A DNA stretch of 5,993 bases. Source: Sphingomonadales bacterium. Its GTDB lineage: Bacteria > Pseudomonadota > Alphaproteobacteria > Sphingomonadales > Sphingomonadaceae. The position numbers and the translations under genes were made by a program. The DNA lies in NCBI GenBank assembly GCA_017302775.1, contig JAFLDC010000184.1, forward strand, positions 1-5,993, in the 5' to 3' direction. Every line of letters begins with the position of its first letter. Positions within the stretch are counted from its first letter, which is position 1. Of the stretch, positions 1 through 5,993 are shown one piece after another. The notes under the pieces were generated by a model, which did no database searches, was not told the origin of the DNA, and worked only from the letters and a program-made list of their open reading frames with translations.

Positions 1-915
1 TACGGCGACCGTGTGCGCGCCGACTGTGTCGCGCGCCGATGCGATCCGGTCGATCAGAGCAGAAAAGTCGAGGTGCTGGGCGCCTGCCGTGGCCCCAAGC
101 GAGGCAGGACCGGGCGATGAAGGCAGCGCTTGCGGGCGACCGAAAACGATAGGACTGGATTGCTCGCTGACGACCTGCGTCATGTCATGAGTGGCAGTAG
201 TGCGCCGCATATCTTCGCGGGTGGCGATTGACGATAACCGCGCCGCCAGCGGCAATTCTAACCTCAGGTCATGCGTTGATCGCGGAGGCATTGCCGGACG
301 ATCTGCCACAGCAGGGGGTAAGGCCTGCGTGCCGTCCGGGTCGTGCGGATTTCCGCGGTACGGCACCAGCTTGCTCGTCTCGATGGGACTGTCCGGCAAG
401 GCGTCACGCGGTACCACGATATGCCGGGTTGCATGGGGATGAATGGGCGCTTCGACTGTGTCGGTCGCCGGCGTGACCGGCCAACTTTCGACAAGGGGAT
501 TAGGGAGCAACTGGAGTAGCAGCTGCGCGGCAACAGGGTTTGCTACTGACACCGCATCGAAGCCGGGCTGCGTGGCGGCACCTGCTTCGTCTTTAATTGA
601 CTCCGACACGGGGATAGGCTGCTCGGTGCGCTGATCTTCGATTGGCGCATTCTGCACCGCCACGATCAGTTCTCCCGGCAACGTTGGCGGCAATAACTTG
701 CCGGTGCTTGCCGGATGATCGGACGCTACGGGAAACGGGTTGGCGGTGACTGGCAATGGTCCCTGATCAGCAGGAAGCGCCGCGACGGTTGTTGTCTCAA
801 TATCAAGAAATGTGCTGAAATTGGCGCATTGCACGCCTTTCACCAAGCGTGAAACTGCAGCACCCTCGGGTCCCGCCATGGGGATAGGCAGTACTGGAAG
901 GGCTGGCTGGGTCAT
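1..915 (-). CDS. fliK: FliK, flagellar hook-length control protein (N-terminal part, runs off the window)
   Basis: FliK is exported during hook growth, measures hook length with its extended N-terminal region, and then switches the export gate from hook to filament substrates through its C-terminal domain. From the ATG at 915 the frame stays open for 305 codons to base 1, with no stop. The translation is rich in proline, alanine, threonine and valine, with little predicted fold, as expected of a FliK ruler region. At the cut edge it becomes helical (LDFSALIDRIASARD at 282-296), a pattern that often leads into the Flg_hook switch domain, which would lie beyond the window. The start has AGGAA 7 nt upstream. 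It follows fliJ by 33 nt, and fliK after fliJ is a common operon order. The N-terminal part of FliK is hardly conserved, so identity is inferred from context and composition; the reading frame itself is secure. Confidence 0.8.
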   Translation of the reverse strand, partial: MTQPALPVLPIPMAGPEGAAVSRLVKGVQCANFSTFLDIETTTVAALPADQGPLPVTANPFPVASDHPASTGKLLPPTLPGELIVAVQNAPIEDQRTEQPIPVSESIKDEAGAATQPGFDAVSVANPVAAQLLLQLLPNPLVESWPVTPATDTVEAPIHPHATRHIVVPRDALPDSPIETSKLVPYRGNPHDPDGTQALPPAVADRPAMPPRSTHDLRLELPLAARLSSIATREDMRRTTATHDMTQVVSEQSSPIVFGRPQALPSSPGPASLGATAGAQHLDFSALIDRIASARDTVGAHTVAV

Positions 916-922
916 CGACGCG

Positions 923-927
923 TTCCT
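923..927 (-). promoter_or_regulatory. Shine-Dalgarno site for fliK in the fliJ-fliK gap
   Basis: AGGAA on the minus strand ends 7 nt before the ATG at 915. It is the only initiation site in this window lying in a true intergenic gap (916-948). I see no convincing sigma-28 or sigma-54 promoter and no terminator hairpin in that gap, so fliK is probably read from the same transcript. Confidence 0.6.
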
Positions 928-948
928 GTTGGAATGACAGTACCCTAG

Positions 949-1374
949 CTATTCAAGGTCCGTGCCAATTGGTCGCCGCGCGTCGATCATCGGCACTTGT
1001 CTACTTTGTGCCAGCTTCCGCTCGCAGGCTTCGGCACGGTCCTTCGCTGCGACACGGCTCCGTTCGCTTGCGGCCAGCTCTTGCTGACGTTGATCGGCCT
1101 GCGTGCGCGCCTGAGCGGCATCGCGATGCGCTGCGCGGGAAATGCCATTCAGTCCGGCGACGAACTGTTCCCGCACCCGCAAGTCATGCCCATTCACGAG
1201 GTGCAGGCCGCCGCTGTAACTTACGGCCAGCGTGTCGGTTCGTTCGGCCAGGGTCAGCAACTGCGCCAGGGTCGATTCTGCTTCTGCCGCTTGCATCAGC
1301 GCAGATTGCTTTGCGATCGCACGAATTCTTTCGAGCCGTTGCAATCGTTGCAGTTTCGCCAGGTCAGTCGACAT
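949..1374 (-). CDS. fliJ: FliJ, coiled-coil stalk protein of the flagellar export apparatus
   Basis: FliJ is a small antiparallel coiled-coil protein that inserts into the FliI hexamer like the gamma subunit of F1. It contacts the export gate protein FlhA and recycles export chaperones. The product is 141 residues, near the family's usual 140-150. It is rich in alanine, glutamine, arginine and glutamate: one long helix at about 4-50 (KLQRLQRLERIR near the start), a break at VSYSGGLHLVNGHD (51-64), and a second helix at about 65-126 (with QADQRQQELAASERSR). That two-helix layout is what FliJ looks like. Sequence conservation in this family is poor, so the call rests on shape, size and position directly after fliI. 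The ATG at 1374 overlaps fliI by 11 nt and has no obvious Shine-Dalgarno site, implying coupling to fliI translation. A GTG at 1497 would read far into fliI and gives a sequence without helical character. Confidence 0.87.
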   Translation of the reverse strand: MSTDLAKLQRLQRLERIRAIAKQSALMQAAEAESTLAQLLTLAERTDTLAVSYSGGLHLVNGHDLRVREQFVAGLNGISRAAHRDAAQARTQADQRQQELAASERSRVAAKDRAEACERKLAQSRQVPMIDARRPIGTDLE

Positions 1375-2695
1375 TGCCCAGCAATTTTTGCAGGTCCGCG
1401 ATGCTGTCCGGCAAATTGATGACGGTGTGCGCCGGTTGACACAGGAATCCCGCGAGATCGGGTTGCATCGCAATGGCCCGATCGAGTTGAGGATCACTAC
1501 CCGTGCGATAGGCGCCCATCAGAATAAGATCGCGATTTGCCTCGTAACTAGCTGTCAACGCTCGAAACTGGCGGGCAAGAACTGCGTGATTTTCGTCCAC
1601 GATATCGGTCATGACCCGGCTCAGCGAAGCGGCGACATCGATAGCTGGATATTGCCCGCGCTGAGCGAGTTGCCGGCTCAATACGATATGCCCGTCGAGG
1701 ATCGACCGAGCAGTATCCACCACCGGGTCATCCTGGTTGTCACCATCGGCCAGTACCGTGTAGAGCCCGGTGATTGATCCCCCAGTGGCCGCCGAATTGC
1801 CCGCGCGCTCGACCAGCTTGGTAATCGCGGCGAGGGCGGACGGCGGGTAGCCACGCGCGGCACCCGGCTCGCCCAGCAGTAGGGCGATTTCACGCGCGGC
1901 ATGTGTCACCCGCGTCAGGCTGTCCATGATCAGCAGCACCCGTTTGCCTTGCGCGCGAAACTGTTCTGCCAGACAGGTCGCCAGCATCGCCCCTCGTAGC
2001 CGCAGATTTGGAGCATGATCGGCCGGCACGGCGACGACAACGGTTCGCTGACGCTTGGCGTCCGTCATGTGCCGCTCGACGAAATCGGATACTTCGCGGG
2101 CGCGTTCGCCAATCAGGCCGACGACAACAACCTCGGCCGCGGCTCCGCTCGTCACCATATTCAGCAGCACCGATTTCCCGACGCCGGACCCGGCCATGAT
2201 GCCGATCCTTTGGCCGATGCCGAACGTCGTGAGGGCGTTGAGTGCGCGTACTCCGGTATCGAATGCCGTGCGCACTGGGCTACGATCAAGCGCTCCGGTC
2301 CTGACCCCGCCGACCGGCCAGGACAGTCGGGAGTGGATAGGCTCTCCTCCGTCGATCGGATGGCCTTCGCCATCGACCGCGCGACCAAGGAATGCCTCGC
2401 CGACCTGCAGCATACCCGGTTTGCCTTCGACACGAACCCGGGCGCCGGGCCGCAGCATCACGGTATCCCCAAGCATCATCATCAGTGTGCGGCCATTGCG
2501 GAAACCGATCACTTCGGCCGCGAGCGGCTGGCCGGGACCATGCGCTACCTTGCACATCGCCCCGACCGGTGCGGACAGTCCTGACACCTCCAGCAGACCG
2601 CCGTCGCAGGCGGTTAGCAACCCAAACCGACCCGCGGTGAGGTCAATCCGGGTCTCGGTCAATTCGTCGAGCAGCGGCGTGAGCAGGTTCAGCAT
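1364..2695 (-). CDS. fliI: FliI, flagellar type III export ATPase
   Basis: FliI is the F1-beta-like hexameric ATPase that docks with FliH and FliJ at the export gate and hydrolyses ATP to help substrates enter. The product is 443 residues from the ATG at 2695 (E. coli 457). It shows an N-terminal beta-barrel domain (about 15-85), Walker A AGSGVGKS (168-175, lysine 174), the catalytic-glutamate segment GERAREV (196-202, glutamate 197), Walker B RVLLIMD (252-258), the diagnostic GYPPSALA and KLVERAG (282-298), and LSRQLAQRGQYPAID (339-353). GERAREV is normally GERGREV; Ala199 replaces glycine. The C-terminal helical domain follows and binds substrates and chaperones in the family. The chosen ATG overlaps the fliH stop by 7 nt but lacks a clear Shine-Dalgarno site. 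A TTG at 2728, 12 nt after GGAGGA, would add 11 residues and cannot be excluded. The stop overlaps fliJ by 11 nt. Confidence 0.97.
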   Translation of the reverse strand: MLNLLTPLLDELTETRIDLTAGRFGLLTACDGGLLEVSGLSAPVGAMCKVAHGPGQPLAAEVIGFRNGRTLMMMLGDTVMLRPGARVRVEGKPGMLQVGEAFLGRAVDGEGHPIDGGEPIHSRLSWPVGGVRTGALDRSPVRTAFDTGVRALNALTTFGIGQRIGIMAGSGVGKSVLLNMVTSGAAAEVVVVGLIGERAREVSDFVERHMTDAKRQRTVVVAVPADHAPNLRLRGAMLATCLAEQFRAQGKRVLLIMDSLTRVTHAAREIALLLGEPGAARGYPPSALAAITKLVERAGNSAATGGSITGLYTVLADGDNQDDPVVDTARSILDGHIVLSRQLAQRGQYPAIDVAASLSRVMTDIVDENHAVLARQFRALTASYEANRDLILMGAYRTGSDPQLDRAIAMQPDLAGFLCQPAHTVINLPDSIADLQKLLGNVD

Positions 2696-3264
2696 TGTTG
2701 CAACGCTTCGCAGATCATCCGTCGCCAATGGGCCGGCCCGTCCTCCACCCCGCCACTGGATGTTTCCAGCCGCAGCGCACCCCGATCCAGGCTGGGATCT
2801 GCACGCACTTCAAGTGCTTCGGGCAGTTTCCCGGCAAGAAGTTGCAGATCGTCCGGATGAAGCCGCAGCACCTTGTCGTCATCGGCGCGCGCCAGCATCG
2901 CCGCCGCGCGCTCAATCCGCCCGGCCAGCGCATCCGCGTCCAGGGCAAGCGGGGCAATCGCTGCCTGGCAAAGCAATTCGACCGTTGTAAACAGTCGTTG
3001 CCGCAGCGTTTCCTGCTGTATTTCATTAAGGCGGCCAAGCGCAAGCTCGAGATCCGCCCGTGCGCCCGCTTCAGTCTCCGCCTGAGCTGCTGCCATGGCT
3101 TGTGCCTCGGCATAACCGGCGGCGAACCCATCATCCCACGCGGCAGACACCGGATCTTCGGGCGGTAGATCGGCTCGCTTTGCGAACCCTGCAGTGGTGG
3201 CAAAGCGAGGGTCGCATTGGAAGCCGCTTGTCGCAGCCAGTGCAGCCAGCGGCAGGCTAGACAT
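2689..3264 (-). CDS. fliH: FliH, regulator of the flagellar export ATPase
   Basis: FliH forms a dimer that binds FliI, holds it in check and tethers it to the C-ring and export gate. The product is 191 residues from the chosen start, shorter than E. coli FliH (about 230) but within family variation. Visible features are a low-complexity N-terminal region, a single GxxxG-type helix (GFAAG, 46-50) after the only N-terminal tryptophan (W43), and an alanine/glutamate-rich predicted coiled coil at about 50-95. The FliH/YscL-like C-terminal domain follows, with LRLHPDDLQLL (133-143), RADPSLDRGALRLET (154-168) and GGVEDGP (171-177). The start at 3264 is ATG with GGAGGGG upstream and overlaps fliG by 8 nt. 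A longer reading from TTG at 3327 would overlap fliG by 71 nt and is unlikely. Identification rests on the C-domain pattern and on the fliG-fliI position. Confidence 0.9.
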   Translation of the reverse strand: MSSLPLAALAATSGFQCDPRFATTAGFAKRADLPPEDPVSAAWDDGFAAGYAEAQAMAAAQAETEAGARADLELALGRLNEIQQETLRQRLFTTVELLCQAAIAPLALDADALAGRIERAAAMLARADDDKVLRLHPDDLQLLAGKLPEALEVRADPSLDRGALRLETSSGGVEDGPAHWRRMICEALQQC

Positions 3265-4282
3265 ATTCGTCGTCCCCTCCGCCAACGCCGAATTGAATCG
3301 CGCCGTCGGCGGCAAGGCGCCGGGCAATGGTGACGATTGCCTTCTGCGCGTCGACTACCTCCGCCATCTTGAGGCGGCCGCGCGCTGCGATTTCGTCCTT
3401 GACGCCTTCTGCAGCACGGCTGGACATCGCACCGAAAAAGACCTCGCGTTGGTCCTCGGCAGTGCCTTTCAATGCAGTGATCAAAATGTCACTTTCGATC
3501 TCACGCAGCAGTGCACCCATCGATTTGGCGTCAAGCGTGAAGAGGTGCTCGAACTTGAACATCTCACCTTCGATTTCGCGAGCGAGAGCTTTGTCGATCC
3601 GGCTGATCTCCGGCATTATGCGCTTTTCCGCAGCCTTTCCGGCATTGTTGATAATGTCAGCGGCGTGTCGCGCACCCCCTAGCGTCAGCGCTGCCTTGCC
3701 ATGGAATGCGCCGATCCGGCTCTCGAGCAAGGATTCCAGCATCGCAATTGCCTCGGACGAGACAGCGCCGAGTGTTGCGATCCGGTGCATCACCTGAGGT
3801 TGCACCCCGCTTGGCAATGAGTGGAGTACTTCGGCCGCCACATCAGGTTGCAGCTGTACAAGGAGGACGGCGATAGCCTGGGGGTGCTCATCCTTGATAA
3901 GCGGTATCAACGCTTGCGGGGTCAGCCAGCGTGCCAGTTCGATCGCAGGGCCGGTGCTTTCGCCCAGCGGGAGAATGCGTTGCATCAGGCTGTCTGCTTT
4001 GACTTCTCCAACCGCTCGGGTCATGAGGCTCCGGACCTGAGCATTGCGGCCCCGCGCCGAAATTCCGCTCCCTTGAGTGTTATCCACGAAGCCTGCAATT
4101 GCCTGGGTGATCTGCTCCGGGCCGACATCGCCCAGGGTGCACATTTTTTCGCCGAGCAGCTGCAGTTCATCCGGTCCAAGCTGCTCGAGAATGGATGCTG
4201 CTTGCGCTTCGTCGAGCAGCATGATCATCACTGCGGCGCGTTCGGCATCGCCCAGCGCGGGAGGGGCGGCGGGGTCGCTCAT
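3257..4282 (-). CDS. fliG: FliG, flagellar rotor/switch protein
   Basis: FliG sits on the cytoplasmic face of the MS ring. It binds FliF through its N-terminal domain, FliM through its middle domain, and the stator MotA through its C-terminal domain to produce torque. The 341-residue product is close to E. coli FliG (331). The N-domain covers about 10-100. The middle domain carries the FliM-binding EHPQ motif at 132-135, and a flexible LGG linker at 201-203 precedes ADIINNAGK. The C-domain holds the charged torque residues: K272 in ALKG, R289 in SSRAA, then D296, E297 and K305, which align with E. coli K264, R281, D288, D289 and R297. The last two are conservative replacements. The tail GGGDDEYV is typical. 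The ATG overlaps the fliF stop by 4 nt and has AAGGTGG upstream. The stop overlaps the fliH start by 8 nt. Confidence 0.97.
   Translation of the reverse strand: MSDPAAPPALGDAERAAVMIMLLDEAQAASILEQLGPDELQLLGEKMCTLGDVGPEQITQAIAGFVDNTQGSGISARGRNAQVRSLMTRAVGEVKADSLMQRILPLGESTGPAIELARWLTPQALIPLIKDEHPQAIAVLLVQLQPDVAAEVLHSLPSGVQPQVMHRIATLGAVSSEAIAMLESLLESRIGAFHGKAALTLGGARHAADIINNAGKAAEKRIMPEISRIDKALAREIEGEMFKFEHLFTLDAKSMGALLREIESDILITALKGTAEDQREVFFGAMSSRAAEGVKDEIAARGRLKMAEVVDAQKAIVTIARRLAADGAIQFGVGGGDDEYV
3274..3280 (-). promoter_or_regulatory. Shine-Dalgarno site that fixes the fliH start
   Basis: GGAGGGG on the minus strand ends 9 nt before the ATG at 3264. It lies within the glycine/aspartate codons at the end of fliG. 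Its strength and spacing favour the 191-residue fliH over the TTG-started form that would begin at 3327. Confidence 0.75.
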
Positions 4283-5871
4283 CGCACCGGTTCCACCTTA
4301 CCGTTTCCGAGCATCTGCTGCAGCGCCGCGACGGCATCAGCGGGTTTTTCTTCAACGATCCGCTGTGCCAGACTGACCTGGCGGCCCAGTGCAGCAGCGT
4401 CTGCTCCATTGTCCTGAACAGCGCTGGCTTGCACAGCGCCGCCGGCGTCATCGCTATCTGAAGCCTGGCCGGGATCCCGTTTGAGGGCGCGTATCAATGG
4501 CCGCACGCCAAGCACCAGTACCAGCAACACCGCGAGCAGAGCGACGATGCTGCGTACTACCATAGCGAACCAGGTAGCTTCCCAGAATGGCAGCGTCTCG
4601 TCATTGGCGGGTTCAAACGGCCGCATGAGCACCTGCACCTGATCGCCGCGTTGCGGGTCGACCCCGGCCGCAGCGGAAACCAAGGCCTTGATCTGATCGA
4701 TGTCGCCGGGCTTGGCCTTTTTCATCGCTTCCTGGCTAATGGCGACCGCCACCGAGATGCGCTTCAATTTGCCGGGTTGAATGTTCGCAACGGATACCTC
4801 GCGGCCCAGCTCGTAAGTACGGCTTGCCGAACTTTCGCCGCTGGCCGTTGTCGCGGCGCCAGCTGCCGGGCCGGCTTGAGGAGGTGCGGTGGTGACTTGG
4901 GTGGCTGGCGGCGGCGTATTGCTAAGTGCCCCTGGAACACCCGCCGCTTGCCCCGGCTGACCCGAAACCTGTGCTTGTTGTGATGTTTCGCTGCGAACCA
5001 CACCATCCTTGTCATACCGCTCGCGTGCGGACGTGACCTCGTCCATGTCGAGTTCGACCTGGACTTCATTGGTGAAGTTGCCGCTGCCGAGCATCGGAGT
5101 CAGCAGTTGATCCAGTTGCGTGCGCAGCTTTTCTTCCATTCGTGCCTGCATTTCCAGGCGATCGGATCCGCGGACGGCTGGATCGGAAAGTAGTCGCCCG
5201 TGTTGATCGACCACGCGCACGGCATCAGGGGACAGACCAGGAACCGAACCCGCAACCAGATTGACGATCGCCGCGACCTGGCCGTCGCTCAGCTTGCGGC
5301 CTTTGGCCATACGGATCATGACTGAGGCAGTGGGCGGCGCTTCGTCGCGCACGAAGACAGACCGGTTCCCTTCGGCCAGGTGCACGCGAACGCTTTCCAC
5401 TCCATCAATTTGCTGGATTGTGAGCGTCAACTCATGCTCGCGCGCGCCGCGCAAACGCTCGCCCTCAAGGGTACGGCTGGCGCCCAGCGGGAGGTTGTTC
5501 AAATCGGACACCGGGTCCGGCAGGGCGAGTGCACCATCGGATGCCACCAGCATCCGCGCCTTGTACAGATCGCCCTCCGCGACCGACAGAGTGCCGGTGT
5601 TCGCATCGATTTCATAGGTGATACCGGCCTTGTCCAGGCTTGCCGCAACCCCGGCGCGTTCGGTATCATCAAGTTCGGAATAGAGCACTCGCTGCGGGGC
5701 CGGTGCCAGCGCGGCGTAAGTCAGACCGGCACCGCCGATCGCGGCGAGACCAAGGAACCATGGCAAAGCCCGTTTGATGGCGGGCTGCGTGGCCAGCTCT
5801 CTGACCCGGTCCAGCGGCGATCCGGCGGATGGCGTCAGTGTGGCGTTGGGCGTAGGGACGAGCTCACTCAT
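4279..5871 (-). CDS. fliF: FliF, flagellar MS-ring protein
   Basis: FliF oligomerises in the inner membrane to form the MS ring, the base on which rod, rotor and export gate assemble. The product is 530 residues, close to the roughly 550 of enterobacterial FliF. A first membrane segment lies at about residues 37-56. The periplasmic YscJ/FliF-type ring-building domain follows, with LYSELDDTER at 63-72, the AREHELTLTIQQIDGVESVR block at 143-162, and the conserved VVDQHGRLLS at 220-229. A proline/alanine/threonine-rich linker spans about 300-350. A second membrane segment is at about 434-456. A cytoplasmic tail ends in an amphipathic stretch (about 494-523, with QRIVEEKPADAVAALQQML) that in the family binds FliG. 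The ATG at 5871 is preceded by GGGAG with an 8-nt spacer. The stop overlaps the fliG start as ATGA, suggesting coupled synthesis of the two partners. Confidence 0.97.
   Translation of the reverse strand: MSELVPTPNATLTPSAGSPLDRVRELATQPAIKRALPWFLGLAAIGGAGLTYAALAPAPQRVLYSELDDTERAGVAASLDKAGITYEIDANTGTLSVAEGDLYKARMLVASDGALALPDPVSDLNNLPLGASRTLEGERLRGAREHELTLTIQQIDGVESVRVHLAEGNRSVFVRDEAPPTASVMIRMAKGRKLSDGQVAAIVNLVAGSVPGLSPDAVRVVDQHGRLLSDPAVRGSDRLEMQARMEEKLRTQLDQLLTPMLGSGNFTNEVQVELDMDEVTSARERYDKDGVVRSETSQQAQVSGQPGQAAGVPGALSNTPPPATQVTTAPPQAGPAAGAATTASGESSASRTYELGREVSVANIQPGKLKRISVAVAISQEAMKKAKPGDIDQIKALVSAAAGVDPQRGDQVQVLMRPFEPANDETLPFWEATWFAMVVRSIVALLAVLLVLVLGVRPLIRALKRDPGQASDSDDAGGAVQASAVQDNGADAAALGRQVSLAQRIVEEKPADAVAALQQMLGNGKVEPVR
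4293..4299 (-). promoter_or_regulatory. Shine-Dalgarno site for fliG
   Basis: AAGGTGG on the minus strand, one mismatch from AAGGAGG, ends 10 nt before the fliG ATG at 4282. It lies within the last codons of fliF and supports the overlapping ATGA start. Confidence 0.6.
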
Positions 5872-5874
5872 CTA

Positions 5875-5993
5875 TCATACTCCCATCCGCATGATGTCCT
5901 GGTATGCAGACAGCAGGCGGTTGCGCACTTGCAGTGTCGCCTCAAAGGCAATTCCTGCTTCCTGGCGAGCCAGCATAACCTTGGCGATGTCGG
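5875..5993 (-). CDS. fliE: FliE, flagellar rod/MS-ring adaptor (C-terminal part only)
   Basis: FliE is a small protein at the junction between the MS ring and the proximal rod. It is exported by the flagellar type III apparatus and is needed for rod assembly. Only the last 38 codons lie in the window: the frame enters at base 5991 and stops with TGA at 5877-5875. The visible tail carries the FliE C-terminal signature, VMLARQEAGIAFEATLQVRN followed by a leucine-rich stretch and AYQDIMRMGV. In the family this segment reads roughly as an alanine/glutamine-rich helix with LQVRNK and AYQEIMRM, so the match is close despite its short length. The stop is 3 nt upstream of the fliF ATG in the same orientation, so the two genes are almost certainly cotranscribed. 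In E. coli, by contrast, fliE is divergent from fliF. The start and promoter lie beyond the right edge. Confidence 0.93.
   Translation of the reverse strand, partial: DIAKVMLARQEAGIAFEATLQVRNRLLSAYQDIMRMGV
5880..5884 (-). promoter_or_regulatory. Shine-Dalgarno site for fliF
   Basis: GGGAG on the minus strand ends 8 nt before the fliF ATG at 5871. It lies inside the last codons of fliE, so ribosomes finishing fliE terminate right at the fliF initiation region. It supports the fliF start chosen here. Confidence 0.7.

Noticed and set aside
191..634. Short plus-strand open frames opposite fliK
   Set aside because: They overlap each other in different frames and are antisense to the continuous minus-strand frame with a proper start; nothing in their products looks protein-like.
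608..890. Short repeated words in fliK (attggcgcatt at 641 and 820; ggggataggc near 610 and 880)
   Set aside because: The 10-11 bp matches fall in different frames or encode a common Pro-Ile-Pro triplet, and their spacings differ, so they do not form a repeat array.
926..940. Small inverted repeat CTGT...ACAG in the fliJ-fliK gap
   Set aside because: A 4-bp stem with no T-run is too weak for a terminator or RNA switch; partial overlap with the fliK SD is probably chance.
1375..1497. N-terminal extension of fliJ from GTG at 1497
   Set aside because: The extra 41 residues are Cys/Arg/Ser-rich, unlike FliJ helices, and are simply the fliI 3' end read in another frame.
2055..2990. A 311-codon plus-strand open frame opposite fliI and fliH
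   Set aside because: It starts with TTG, and its product is a Ser/Pro/Arg-rich string without recognisable motifs. It lies wholly antisense to two well-supported genes, as expected of a shadow in GC-rich coding DNA.
3265..3327. N-terminal extension of fliH from TTG at 3327
   Set aside because: It would overlap fliG by 71 nt, whereas the ATG at 3264 has a strong, well-spaced SD.
3821..4417. A 198-codon plus-strand open frame opposite fliG and the fliF 3' end
   Set aside because: It is antisense to secure flagellar genes, with no domain pattern and no independent regulatory signal.
1..5993. A hidden novel system such as a defence island, mobile element or RNA element
   Set aside because: Nearly every base is accounted for by contiguous flagellar genes with family-typical motifs and lengths; no residual structure remains that needs another explanation.

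Overview
The window is one uninterrupted minus-strand block of flagellar genes. In transcription order (from the right-hand edge leftwards) they are fliE (3' end only), fliF, fliG, fliH, fliI, fliJ and fliK (5' part only). All seven are co-oriented and occupy nearly every base. Successive genes are separated by 3 nt, or overlap by 4, 8, 7 and 11 nt; the only real gap is 33 nt before fliK. There are no RNA genes, mobile elements, CRISPR arrays, long repeats or credible plus-strand genes, and no gene-free stretch longer than 33 nt.

Region by region: 5875-5993 holds the C-terminal 38 residues of the rod/MS-ring adaptor FliE. 4279-5871 encodes the MS-ring protein FliF. 3257-4282 encodes the rotor/switch protein FliG. 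2689-3264 encodes the export-ATPase regulator FliH. 1364-2695 encodes the export ATPase FliI. 949-1374 encodes the coiled-coil export stalk protein FliJ. 1-915 is an open frame that runs off the left edge; by position and composition it is the N-terminal part of the hook-length ruler FliK. Together these build the membrane ring (FliF), attach the rotor (FliG) and rod (FliE), energise the flagellar type III export apparatus (FliH-FliI-FliJ), and set hook length and the substrate switch (FliK).

The GC-rich coding sequence (roughly 60% by eye), the co-directional fliEFGHIJK order and the protein style suggest a Proteobacterium, probably an alphaproteobacterium of the Sphingomonadales type. That placement is inferred from general familiarity, not from a database search. 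Promoters for the operon must lie upstream of fliE, outside the window; none is visible inside it.

I found no undescribed system. The points worth a second look are modest: a substitution in the FliI GERGREV motif, altered residues in the FliG torque region, a FliH lacking the usual early tryptophan anchor, fliI and fliJ starts without clear Shine-Dalgarno sequences inside gene overlaps, and a fliK frame that is easy to miss because it is cut by the window edge.
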